This document shows, piece by piece, positions 1-7,306 of a stretch of 33,489 nucleotides of DNA. Source of the stretch: Veronia pacifica (lineage in GTDB: Bacteria; Pseudomonadota; Gammaproteobacteria; Enterobacterales; Vibrionaceae); contig NZ_LYBM01000055.1 of the NCBI RefSeq assembly GCF_001707825.1, forward strand, positions 1 to 33,489, written 5' to 3'. The notes beneath the pieces were generated by a model. That model did no database searches. It was not told the DNA's origin and saw only the letters and a list, made by a program, of their open reading frames with translations. The position numbers were made by a program, and so were the translations under genes. Every line of letters begins with the position of its first letter. The first letter of the stretch is position 1.

Positions 1-434
1 ATGTGAAGTGATCCTCGTCTTGAGCTGATATTGACGACAACCGGATGTTCCGCATGCTTTAGACTTGCCAATGTGCCCTGCACTGTACTTAGTGCACCGA
101 CGCAATGTGAGCTGAATTCAGTCATAAGGTGTTCTGGTGTACACAAGTCAGTTCGAACGCCACGATTTCCTCCGGAGCCCGCATTGTTGATCACCACATC
201 CAGCTTTTTATCGGCCAGAAATTCCTGCAGTCGGGTTTGATAGTCAGTATCAGTGACATCTGCTATCAGCACGAAAGACTCAGGGAAATGCTGATGAATG
301 ATTGCCTTGGCTTCATCGTTTCTCACCACGGTATATACCCGGTAGCCCTTTTGATAAAAGGATTCAGCCATCGCAAAGCCGAGTCCACGATTTGCACCGG
401 TGATCAGTACTGATTTCAAAGACGTCTTCTCCAT
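1..434 (-). CDS. SDR family oxidoreductase, 3'-truncated by window edge
   Basis: The minus strand from the ATG at 434 is open to the window edge and encodes the first 144 residues of a short-chain dehydrogenase/reductase. The Rossmann glycine motif TGANRGLG is near residues 12-19, the NNAG motif lies about 80 residues further on, and NISSRRGS, the segment carrying the catalytic Ser in this family, is close to the edge. The Tyr-x-x-x-Lys catalytic pair lies beyond base 1. SDR enzymes are NAD(P)-dependent cytosolic oxidoreductases; the substrate cannot be read here. The gene follows the GNAT gene by about 80 bases in the same direction, so a shared transcript is possible. No strong ribosome binding site is visible before this ATG. 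Confidence 0.85.
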   Translation of the reverse strand, partial: MEKTSLKSVLITGANRGLGFAMAESFYQKGYRVYTVVRNDEAKAIIHQHFPESFVLIADVTDTDYQTRLQEFLADKKLDVVINNAGSGGNRGVRTDLCTPEHLMTEFSSHCVGALSTVQGTLASLKHAEHPVVVNISSRRGSLH

Positions 435-516
435 AGGTTATCGATTATAGAATTTGCGCGACTAACGGCTGGGCAGAATAAATGAGGGATTAATTGGATA
501 AGTGTTCTCAATGAAT

Positions 517-951
517 TTAAGCGTTGCTGTTATCAGAGCGATTAAACGAATACATACGAACTTCATCTCTTGGAAACCAACCCATCCTTTCATAGAACTG
601 CTGAGCATTGATATTGTCGTTGTAAACAAACAAATGTGTTTTTGGAATACCGAGCACTGCCAGTGCATTAGTGGCATTATCAACCAGCTTTTTCCCAATG
701 TGTTGTCCACGATATTTTTCTGAAACCGCAAGGTGTTGCAGGTATCCGCGCCGACCATCTGTGCCAACGAGTACCGCACCAACAATTTCGTTATTACTCT
801 CAGCGATAAAGCTTAAGCCGGGATTACGCACTAAATACCGAGCAATATTTTCTTTAGAGTCTGCATCTCTTATGCTCATTCCCTCTGTCTGAGCCCATAA
901 TGCTATCACCGCTTCATAGTCGGCTATGTTCATTTCTCGAATTTTTATCAC
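517..951 (-). CDS. GNAT family N-acetyltransferase
   Basis: This 144-residue protein has the single-domain GNAT layout. An N-terminal IREM-NIADYEAV segment is followed by the acceptor strand LQHLAVSEKYRGQHIGKKLV, whose R-G-Q-H-I-G is the acetyl-CoA pyrophosphate loop, and by the C-terminal NAQQFYERMGW motif. Length and order match small acetyltransferases of the YpeA/RimI type that move an acetyl group from acetyl-CoA to an amine; the acceptor is unknown. The start is GTG, chosen because AGGGA sits about five bases upstream. An SDR gene lies downstream on the same strand. Confidence 0.85.
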   Translation of the reverse strand: MIKIREMNIADYEAVIALWAQTEGMSIRDADSKENIARYLVRNPGLSFIAESNNEIVGAVLVGTDGRRGYLQHLAVSEKYRGQHIGKKLVDNATNALAVLGIPKTHLFVYNDNINAQQFYERMGWFPRDEVRMYSFNRSDNSNA

Positions 952-1152
952 AATATCCCTGTTAGTCTTTCGGTGAATGTCGTTCAGTTTATGATTGCTG
1001 GAAATATGAAGAAGATGATAACAAACTGGATTTTCTTGTGAAATTCTAGGGTTGAGTGCTCGGTCGAGTATTTTACTCTGAGAGGTACTTATAGCGACTG
1101 TCGTTGAGATGAAGTGCGAGTTTACTGGGCGGGCAATATTGAACTTGAAAGA

Positions 1153-1185
1153 GGGAGCCAGCCCGAATCGGACGGGCTGGCTCGT
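1153..1185 (-). terminator. Rho-independent terminator of the GMC oxidoreductase gene
   Basis: A perfect 11-bp inverted repeat (1155-1165 with 1173-1183, GAGCCAGCCCG and its complement) encloses a 7-nt loop. Read on the minus strand it lies about 25 bases after the GMC stop codon and is followed by CCTCTTTC, a modest U tract. Confidence 0.75.
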
Positions 1186-1206
1186 TTACACTGTGTTTAT
1201 GTGGGA

Positions 1207-3180
1207 TCAGGCCTCATCTATGATGTCTTGAGCAATTTTTTCGCTCAGGCAATAAATAGGGATAGCAACAAACAATCCCGGTATTACCGGAAACGAAGAC
1301 GCGTCTACCACTCTCAGGTTTTTAACCCCTCTTACCCTACATTTGGAATCCAACACTGCCATAGGGTCGTCGTCAGCACCTATTTTGTTTGTACAACTGG
1401 CATGGTGCCCCCAGGTTTCTTTCTTAATGAAGGTTTTCAGCTCTTCATCGTTTAAGTCAGCTGGAGGCCATACTTGCCTGCTCTGGTTTAATTTCAACCA
1501 GTCGAGATCATTCGCCTTATTGTTGAACGACTGGGCGATTTTTACGCCTTTTAACAGGGTATTCAACGTGTCTTCACCAGTCTGGTCATCAGGGTAGAGC
1601 TGAAAGTTAATTTCAGGCGGATGCAGTGGGTCAGTCGTTGTGACTTTCACCCATCCCTTATATGTTGTTTGATGCCCCTTTAAAACCAACCAGCTAAATA
1701 GATTATTGTTATCACCTTTAAGGAAATCTTTCGAATAACCCTTGTAGTAGCCTCTGAAGTTACCGGGCAGACCCAATAAACATAAATCGGCACGGTCACT
1801 GCCTTGGTTTGCAGGCTCTCCCGAACGCCACTTAGCAACAATGGCAATACCGTTGTTTCGGTATAGTGCATCTTTGCTTCCACTGAGATATTTGTCCAGA
1901 CAGGGATCTTCACCTTCACCGAGTGTACAACCAGCAACTGATGTAAGCGGTGAGTCGTACTCGGTGACAACACTAATTTCATGGTGGTCTTGAAGGTTTT
2001 GCCCAACACCAGGCAAATCTTTTACAACAGTAATGCCAAGGCTTTCGAGATGATTTCTATCGCCAATACCGGAGAGTTGAAGTATTTGTGGGCTGTTGAA
2101 CGTACCTGCCGAAATAATGACTTCTTTTCTCGCCATCAGATTCAACTCGCCTTCCGCAGCAGTATCTCCGGAGCGTGGCGATGCTTTGTACAGGTTCTTA
2201 CCTGAAATGCATTTAACGCCGATCGCCTTTGGCTTCTTTGAATTTTCATCAAAAATAATATTCTTAACAAAAAGCTGAGTTTTGATGGCGAGATGTGCAT
2301 ATTTCACTGATGTGGATAACAAATAGTCTCTTGTGCAGTACCTCTTACCGTTTTTTGTTGCCTGAGGGACTAAGAAGCATCCGGCTTTTTCACCATCAAC
2401 CGTTGCCTTCCCGTTTATATCATCGTCAAAAATATTGAAGATAGTTGAAAACCCTGACTTTGGTTCAATGCTTTTGGTTGATGCTGTTGTGAGTAATGTT
2501 GAAAAAACAATCTTAGATAATTTGAAATCTGTGGCGCTTTGAATCAGAGCTGCTGGGGTAAGATTTGGTACTGAAATGGGTAGCCATTCTTTCACTTTGC
2601 CGAAGTGACCCCACATTTTCTTATGATTCCAACCGCTGTCACCAGTAATGTTTTCTATTTGATCCCAGTCTTTATGTTCCGGGTAAATACTGATCATCGC
2701 GTTGTGTGAAGAACAACCTCCGAGGGCCGCAGCACGAGGATACAAAACACCGCTTTTCTCCTCATCATATTTGAAACCGTGGTCGTCAGCTTCATCGTGA
2801 AATTTTGGATAGAAATCCCAGCAAACCGATTCGTCTTCGGCTGCTTTGACTGAAAATGCAGGGATATTGTAAGCATTAGTATCTTCTGGTGTGACTATGC
2901 CCGCCTCTACGACAGCGACAGTAAATCCTGCTTTTGCCAGTCTTACAGCCAGCGGTGCGCCACCTGGACCGCTACCCACAACAATATAATCGAAGGTATT
3001 ACCTGTTTCAGGCTCTGGCATTGGTTTACCAGTTTCAGGTGGTTTCTCGAATGCATTAACACCTGATGTAATTGCAGCTGTACTAGCGAAAGCGGCAGAA
3101 CTTTTTATGAACGTTCTTCTACTGTTAGAAAATTTATTTTTGTCTGTATCCTGCTTATCTTTATCGTCTTTATTTGCCAT
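1207..3180 (-). CDS. Tat-exported GMC family FAD-dependent oxidoreductase
   Basis: The protein is 657 residues long from the ATG at 3180. This start is preferred over a more distal one 27 bases upstream because GGAAGGGGAGAG lies just before it. A lysine/aspartate-rich leader precedes the twin-arginine motif SRRTFIKSS (residues 20-28) and an Ala-rich stretch, so export by Tat as a folded flavoprotein is expected. The FAD motif GSGPGG is at residues 69-74 and ends in VVEAG. A GMC signature region (PRAAALGGCSSHNAM) follows, and the C-terminal GMC domain has GHHASCTNKIG and VVDASSFPVIPG, which carry the catalytic histidine region and FAD contacts. Relatives oxidise alcohols, sugars or sterols; the substrate here is unknown. 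The gene stands alone with its own terminator. Confidence 0.88.
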   Translation of the reverse strand: MANKDDKDKQDTDKNKFSNSRRTFIKSSAAFASTAAITSGVNAFEKPPETGKPMPEPETGNTFDYIVVGSGPGGAPLAVRLAKAGFTVAVVEAGIVTPEDTNAYNIPAFSVKAAEDESVCWDFYPKFHDEADDHGFKYDEEKSGVLYPRAAALGGCSSHNAMISIYPEHKDWDQIENITGDSGWNHKKMWGHFGKVKEWLPISVPNLTPAALIQSATDFKLSKIVFSTLLTTASTKSIEPKSGFSTIFNIFDDDINGKATVDGEKAGCFLVPQATKNGKRYCTRDYLLSTSVKYAHLAIKTQLFVKNIIFDENSKKPKAIGVKCISGKNLYKASPRSGDTAAEGELNLMARKEVIISAGTFNSPQILQLSGIGDRNHLESLGITVVKDLPGVGQNLQDHHEISVVTEYDSPLTSVAGCTLGEGEDPCLDKYLSGSKDALYRNNGIAIVAKWRSGEPANQGSDRADLCLLGLPGNFRGYYKGYSKDFLKGDNNNLFSWLVLKGHQTTYKGWVKVTTTDPLHPPEINFQLYPDDQTGEDTLNTLLKGVKIAQSFNNKANDLDWLKLNQSRQVWPPADLNDEELKTFIKKETWGHHASCTNKIGADDDPMAVLDSKCRVRGVKNLRVVDASSFPVIPGLFVAIPIYCLSEKIAQDIIDEA

Positions 3181-3636
3181 GCTCTCCCCTTCCAATTTAA
3201 TGGTCAAACATTTCCCGAATGCGCGAAATAGAGGATAGTAAAGAGTTGTCTTTTATTCCGTTTATGCCCAATAAAGTAGACATTAATTAATTAAAACTAA
3301 TTGATATTTTTATTTGTTAAATTTACCTAATAAATACAATCAAATAGTTGATTAAAATTATGTGTTTTAAAATACCCATAATATTAATAATTGTTTACGC
3401 GTTGTTTTTTAACCCTGAAAAGAAGGTCATTCGACTGATTAAGAAGTGTCAAACAGTACCAAATTTCGTTTCTATATTGAGAAATTTGATTCTAAGTTGA
3501 TAAAAAGATGGATGGATGTAGGCTGAAGCTATTTGATATCACTTTTGACTATTTTGTTGGTCACAAAAATCAATAATCGTCTGGTTTCATATAAACTAAG
3601 TGAAATATTAAAAAACTGTTTTGTGGTGAAAGCCAT
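3181..3636. other. AT-rich intergenic region upstream of the GMC gene
   Basis: About 450 bases of very AT-rich sequence separate the GMC gene from the terminator of the sigma/anti-sigma operon. It should hold the GMC promoter, but no convincing -35/-10 pair or operator stood out. The only open frame in it (60 codons on the plus strand from 3533) has no ribosome binding site or coding character. Confidence 0.6.
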
Positions 3637-3664
3637 GAAAAAGGGCCTCACTTGCTGTGAGACC
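3637..3664 (-). terminator. Rho-independent terminator of the sigma/anti-sigma operon
   Basis: On the minus strand GGGTCTCAC and GTGAGGCCC form a 9-bp stem with one mismatch around a 5-nt loop (3643-3664). It is followed by TTTTT and begins about 26 bases after the anti-sigma stop codon. Confidence 0.8.
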
Positions 3665-3689
3665 CACCATTCAGTGAAGATACCTATCG

Positions 3690-4439
3690 CTATATGGAGA
3701 ACAAGTTGTGCTTAAGTTTTTCGGCTACTTGTTCGACATGTGCTCCTTTCTCTCCGATAACAATCAGTCTGTTTTTGTCGGCCTGCTTCATAACAACATT
3801 CATCTTTTCGTCAGAGAAACTTTCTGTTTCTGCACCTTGGGTTCTGACAATGAAAAATGTCATTTTCTTGCCTTCATCGGTCTGAATATCAACATGTAAC
3901 CCCGGGCCAAGCTCGCCGAAAGCACAGTGGTTCACATAGGTAATTTTTCCTGGTAAACCACCTTTGAACTGCTGACCAAACGGAGACAACTTCAGATTTA
4001 CTCTTTCGAGAGTCGCTCTTTCATTGGTCGCACCGGTAAACGGCACCTCACCGTAATAGTGTTTAAGGGCCATTTGACCCAGACTGTCAATTGGCTTCTC
4101 AGTAACCTTGGCTATCGTCGCCTCATTGAGTGACTGTTGAGACCAATTAAACTGCCCTATTACTATCCCGAAGACAAAAGCAATTGATGCTGCAATTGAC
4201 ATGTAAAATTTTGGCCTACGGTTTTCACGTTCTACTTCACTACTTTGTTTAAAAATTATTTTATCCGCGAGATCGTCTGGCACATCTACCCGAAACGTCT
4301 CATCGAGTAACTCGTCCAGCTGCTCGAGTTCCTGAACATATTTATCATTAGAAGCTGACGCCCTACGCATTTCTAAAATCTCAGGATCTTTATCCTGAGG
4401 GTTGCTTAAAACGCGCCGACGAAATTCAAGTTCGTCCAC
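3690..4439 (-). CDS. DUF3379-like membrane anti-sigma factor
   Basis: This 249-residue protein has an acidic cytoplasmic N-terminus (about 1-78), one hydrophobic segment (FYMSIAASIAFVFGIVIGQF, about residues 79-98) and a C-terminal domain expected in the periplasm. That layout and the N-terminal sequence resemble the DUF3379 proteins found next to ECF sigma factors in Vibrionaceae. It probably binds the sigma factor encoded just upstream and releases it on an envelope signal. The start is GTG, inside the last codons of the sigma gene, so the two frames overlap by 14 bases and are probably translationally coupled; GGGG lies about nine bases upstream. Assignment as the anti-sigma partner rests on gene order and topology. 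Confidence 0.8.
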   Translation of the reverse strand: MDELEFRRRVLSNPQDKDPEILEMRRASASNDKYVQELEQLDELLDETFRVDVPDDLADKIIFKQSSEVERENRRPKFYMSIAASIAFVFGIVIGQFNWSQQSLNEATIAKVTEKPIDSLGQMALKHYYGEVPFTGATNERATLERVNLKLSPFGQQFKGGLPGKITYVNHCAFGELGPGLHVDIQTDEGKKMTFFIVRTQGAETESFSDEKMNVVMKQADKNRLIVIGEKGAHVEQVAEKLKHNLFSI

Positions 4440-4944
4440 TTTTTGTTGCCCCCATATGTGTATCTTGCTGTTCTACAAACTCTTTTAATTGATTTCGAGC
4501 TCGAAACAGCCTTGTCATCACTGTTTTTTTATTTAGGTCAAGAATGTTGGCAATCTCTTCTCCACTGAATCCTGCCATCACTTGTAAAACTAATGGCTCA
4601 CGATACTCAGGTTTGAGTCGCATAATTTGTCTGTGGAGCCATCGATTTTCAATACTCTTCTCATTTCCGTGAGATTGCATTTCTATCTGATGGTCATCGA
4701 TATCGACAAGCTCGAGTGACTTGCGTTCAAAGCGGCGAAAGTTTTCTCGTCTTAAAATAGTAATTAACCAAGACTTCACTGCTTTTTCATCAAGCAACTT
4801 GTCCATAGAACGCCAAGCCCGAAGGCAGGTTTCCTGAACCAAGTCCTCAGCTACATCTCTATCTTTAGTTAGCCAATAAGCATATCTGTAAAGGTCTTTA
4901 TGCCATACCTTTACCAAGGCTTCATATCGCTTTTCTTTATTCAT
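4426..4944 (-). CDS. ECF-type RNA polymerase sigma factor (sigma-70 family)
   Basis: The 172-residue protein has the two-domain ECF layout. Region 2 spans roughly residues 8-50, with LYRYAYWLTKDRDVAEDLVQ and the conserved ETCLRAWR helix. Region 4 lies near the C-terminus, with FSGEEIANILDLNKKTVMTR as the helix-turn-helix that reads the -35 element. It directs RNA polymerase to a dedicated promoter set and is presumably held inactive by the overlapping downstream membrane protein. Many ECF genes are autoregulated; a repeated CCTCACATT motif upstream could be relevant but has not been shown to be. The ATG at 4944 has no strong ribosome binding site. Confidence 0.92.
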   Translation of the reverse strand: MNKEKRYEALVKVWHKDLYRYAYWLTKDRDVAEDLVQETCLRAWRSMDKLLDEKAVKSWLITILRRENFRRFERKSLELVDIDDHQIEMQSHGNEKSIENRWLHRQIMRLKPEYREPLVLQVMAGFSGEEIANILDLNKKTVMTRLFRARNQLKEFVEQQDTHMGATKSGRT

Positions 4945-5361
4945 AGCGATACAGACCCGTGCTTATCAAATTTTCTTTCACACATTTTTATAAAAACCTA
5001 AAGCATATTCTAACGACCTAGACCCGAATGTGAGGGATTAAATTTCAGATACAATGTGAGGTATCTCAAATCGACAGGTTTTTATTGAATAAAAAGACAT
5101 AGAAATACGTGAGACAAAACGCGTGGAGAACGGGATTATATCTACTCGGTGTTATCAAAAATATCACCCAACAAACTGTTTAATAGAGAAGAGTAGTACA
5201 TTCGTTTGTTTTGTCGGTTTATGGTGCACTTTTATTTGCACTGAACATTTTAATGGCGATGAGCGAGGTGGTGCTTTATCGTGGGCACTGGCCCTGATTG
5301 ATATGCAGAGTCATTTCACTGTGAGCTTGCAAAGACAGCGAGCATGATGTCTATCTAAGAG
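4945..5361. other. Intergenic region upstream of the ECF sigma operon
   Basis: The part nearest the sigma gene contains two direct copies of AATGTGAGG (5027-5035 and 5053-5061), which read CCTCACATT on the sigma-gene strand and start 26 bases apart. A short dyad TTTTTATT-g-AATAAAAA lies just beyond, at about 5081-5097. A 74-codon plus-strand frame (5123-5347, GTG start) has no ribosome binding site and an unrecognised product, so it is not called as a gene. Confidence 0.5.
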
Positions 5362-5850
5362 CTAACGGATAAATTCAAGATCTACCTTGTCCAATTGTTC
5401 GCAAAGCGGATTGATACTCAATGCGCGCTCAAGACGTAAAAGTATTCGATTGATCAACTCTTCGGTATTTGACGTCCAGTATTCCCGTTTATCATCAAGG
5501 CTGAAATGTGCTATTCCGCAACTAAGTGCTGAAACCAAGACAAACTCGAAAATCTGACATGAATCGGAAAAACCTTCTGTCCCCTCTATTACCAGGATCA
5601 ATTTAAAGTTCACTTTTCCCGCTTCGAACTGGATATGTTGCATCTCAGCCCACTGTTCACCATTTGGACCAATTATCGCTACGTAAGGCATATCAAGCGC
5701 TTTGCAGTATGCGTCTGCCAAACCTAACGACTCTTTTACGTCGTCACGAAATTTAATGACGGCGTAGCTTAGCTCTTCTTTGTAATCAAGTGTATTTGAT
5801 TTCTGACGGCTGAAACGCTGCCTGAGTATTTCATATCTATCGTTCATCAT
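5362..5850 (-). CDS. Hypothetical protein, 162 aa
   Basis: I do not recognise this family. The protein is soluble with no signal peptide or membrane segment. A basic, charged N-terminus (NDRYEILRQRFSRQKS) leads into a mixed alpha/beta body that includes KFRDDVKESLGLADAYC and MPYVAIIGPNGEQWAEM, and it ends with a probable helix around NRILLRLERAL. The frame is open as far as a TTG at 5892, but a TATAAT-like -10 element sits at about 5895-5900 on this strand. Transcription would then begin past that TTG, which favours the ATG at 5850 (or the adjacent ATG at 5847). No neighbour points to a role. Confidence 0.6.
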   Translation of the reverse strand: MMNDRYEILRQRFSRQKSNTLDYKEELSYAVIKFRDDVKESLGLADAYCKALDMPYVAIIGPNGEQWAEMQHIQFEAGKVNFKLILVIEGTEGFSDSCQIFEFVLVSALSCGIAHFSLDDKREYWTSNTEELINRILLRLERALSINPLCEQLDKVDLEFIR

Positions 5851-6129
5851 AGTGCTCACATTGTTGATAAAAGTTCTTCGACTTTCTATCAAAAATTATA
5901 AGCATCAATTAGAAAAACGGCATAAATAGAACGCATTTTGTACGGAAAAGTTACCGAGTTGGTCACAGTAGGATTTAGAATGGAGTTTGTCGGAAAAGCA
6001 TACTTTTTATGTAGAAAAAGTATGCTTTGTTCATAATTAGTGACACTGTCACTGTGAAATTTATATTGCTAATGTAAAGGATAAGCAGTGTTTATTGGAC
6101 AAGGATGTCAGCTTACCTATGAATTTTGA

Positions 6130-6348
6130 TTATTTGCCCTGCTCTATCATTGCTAGAATTTTTTTGGCTTTTACAAAATGGTCCAGTTTGTGAGTAAGAA
6201 TCCACCATGTGGCTGCTTCCATGAGTGCTTCTGGATCATCATTTTTGTTGGCAAAAAACGCATAAAATGACACGCCTACCTGCTCTCCTTTCTTTTCTAT
6301 CTTGGATTGGCATACTTCTACAATTTTGTTACGTAGCGACTGACGCAT
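6130..6348 (-). CDS. Small conserved-looking protein (DUF6500-like), possibly SOS-regulated
   Basis: The product is 72 residues from the ATG at 6348. That start is preferred over an ATG 18 bases upstream because AAAGGA is placed six bases before it and nothing precedes the upstream one. The sequence (core VGVSFYAFFANKNDDPEALM, then ATWWILTHKLDHF) looks like a compact folded cytosolic protein. I recall this pattern from the small family catalogued as DUF6500; no function is known to me. A candidate promoter TTGATC-17 bp-TAAATT lies at about 6380-6408, and a LexA box sits just upstream of it, so induction by DNA damage is a reasonable hypothesis. Family name and regulation are inferred. Confidence 0.7.
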   Translation of the reverse strand: MRQSLRNKIVEVCQSKIEKKGEQVGVSFYAFFANKNDDPEALMEAATWWILTHKLDHFVKAKKILAMIEQGK

Positions 6349-6407
6349 TACTTTTCCTTTACTCATTAATTTTTATGACAATTTAGCAAGTTACAAGTCA
6401 CCGATCA

Positions 6408-6437
6408 AATAAAACTGTATATATATACAGTTTTATT
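6408..6437. promoter_or_regulatory. 30-bp perfect palindrome containing a LexA (SOS) box
   Basis: The 30 bases are a perfect palindrome. Their core, 6415-6430, is CTGTATATATATACAG, which fits the gammaproteobacterial LexA consensus CTGT-N8-ACAG with the alternating AT spacer of the strongest E. coli operators. The nearest gene is the small DUF6500-like gene on the minus strand, whose start is about 67 bases away. The rest of the palindrome (AATAAAA and TTTTATT arms) could also make the element act as a weak hairpin. Confidence 0.75.
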
Positions 6438-6439
6438 AT

Positions 6440-7306
6440 GACCTCGACGAAAGTGCTACTTTTTTGAGCAAATCCAATATGCGGAGTGGAAAAATTAGCG
6501 AAAGAGGGACTTACTCTTAAGTGAAACCTGAATAATAGAAGAGGATCGTGCAGCAAACATACATTACTCATTATGTTCAATTACTTGAGTCTAAAAAATG
6601 CACTGAGATTTACAACGTATCAATGGCATCGATAAAAAATCGCCAACTCAACACTCTATTCTTAAGCGCGCTATATAAGGACGCGTTAGCAAAGACCGAG
6701 TTAGAAGATCCCAAAGTAGAAAGAAACACTATCAGGCAGTTCCCACAGCAAAATAGACACGATACCTCTTATGTTCTTCTCTCCTTACCCCAAGCTCTCT
6801 GATAAGCATTATTTGATATAGGTCACTATCAGTAATATACATGATATCTCTCCTTTTGAAGGGAAATATTGAGCACTAAATAAACACATTCAATATTTGA
6901 CTTAATATATCAATGTTAATATTGTTGCTTTGCCTAAAACACTCTGACAACAGTGAATAAATTTTTCCTTATCCATTTTTTAACTAAAAATGATAAACTT
7001 AAACATATGAATACCTTCGACCTATATTCATTTTATTCAATGTAGAACCCTGGATTAATCTAACGAATAAAATATACATTTCATTTTATCATTATTTTGA
7101 TATATTGTTTATTATTCAGTCTATAAGACTAATTATTATGCTGTATTAAAAATAATTTTTATATTTTTTTAATATGACTCGAATTTTTTGTGATTAATTT
7201 TGAAAATAAAAAATACAATTATCAGAATGCTTCCTGAAGAATAAGTAATAACAAATCTTCAATTTTTTATTTTTTATAGGATTTAGTTTTTCATCAGGGA
7301 GTAGTA
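6440..7306. other. Long AT-rich intergenic region and leader of the S41 protease gene
   Basis: About 870 bases without a gene I can support. From roughly 6830 onward the sequence is extremely AT-rich with many TATA-like words, so the true promoter of the downstream protease cannot be singled out. An 84-codon GTG-initiated frame (6548-6802) has a purine-rich stretch too close to its start and no recognisable product. GGGAG, nine bases before the protease ATG, is that gene's ribosome binding site. Confidence 0.5.

Noticed and set aside
3533-3715. 60-codon plus-strand frame over the sigma-operon terminator
   Set aside because: It spans the terminator hairpin and the end of the anti-sigma gene and has no ribosome binding site.
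5123-5347. 74-codon GTG-initiated frame upstream of the sigma operon
   Set aside because: No ribosome binding site, unusual composition and no recognisable family.
6548-6802. 84-codon GTG-initiated frame downstream of the LexA palindrome
   Set aside because: The purine-rich stretch is too close to the GTG, the product matches nothing I know, and the region has non-coding composition.
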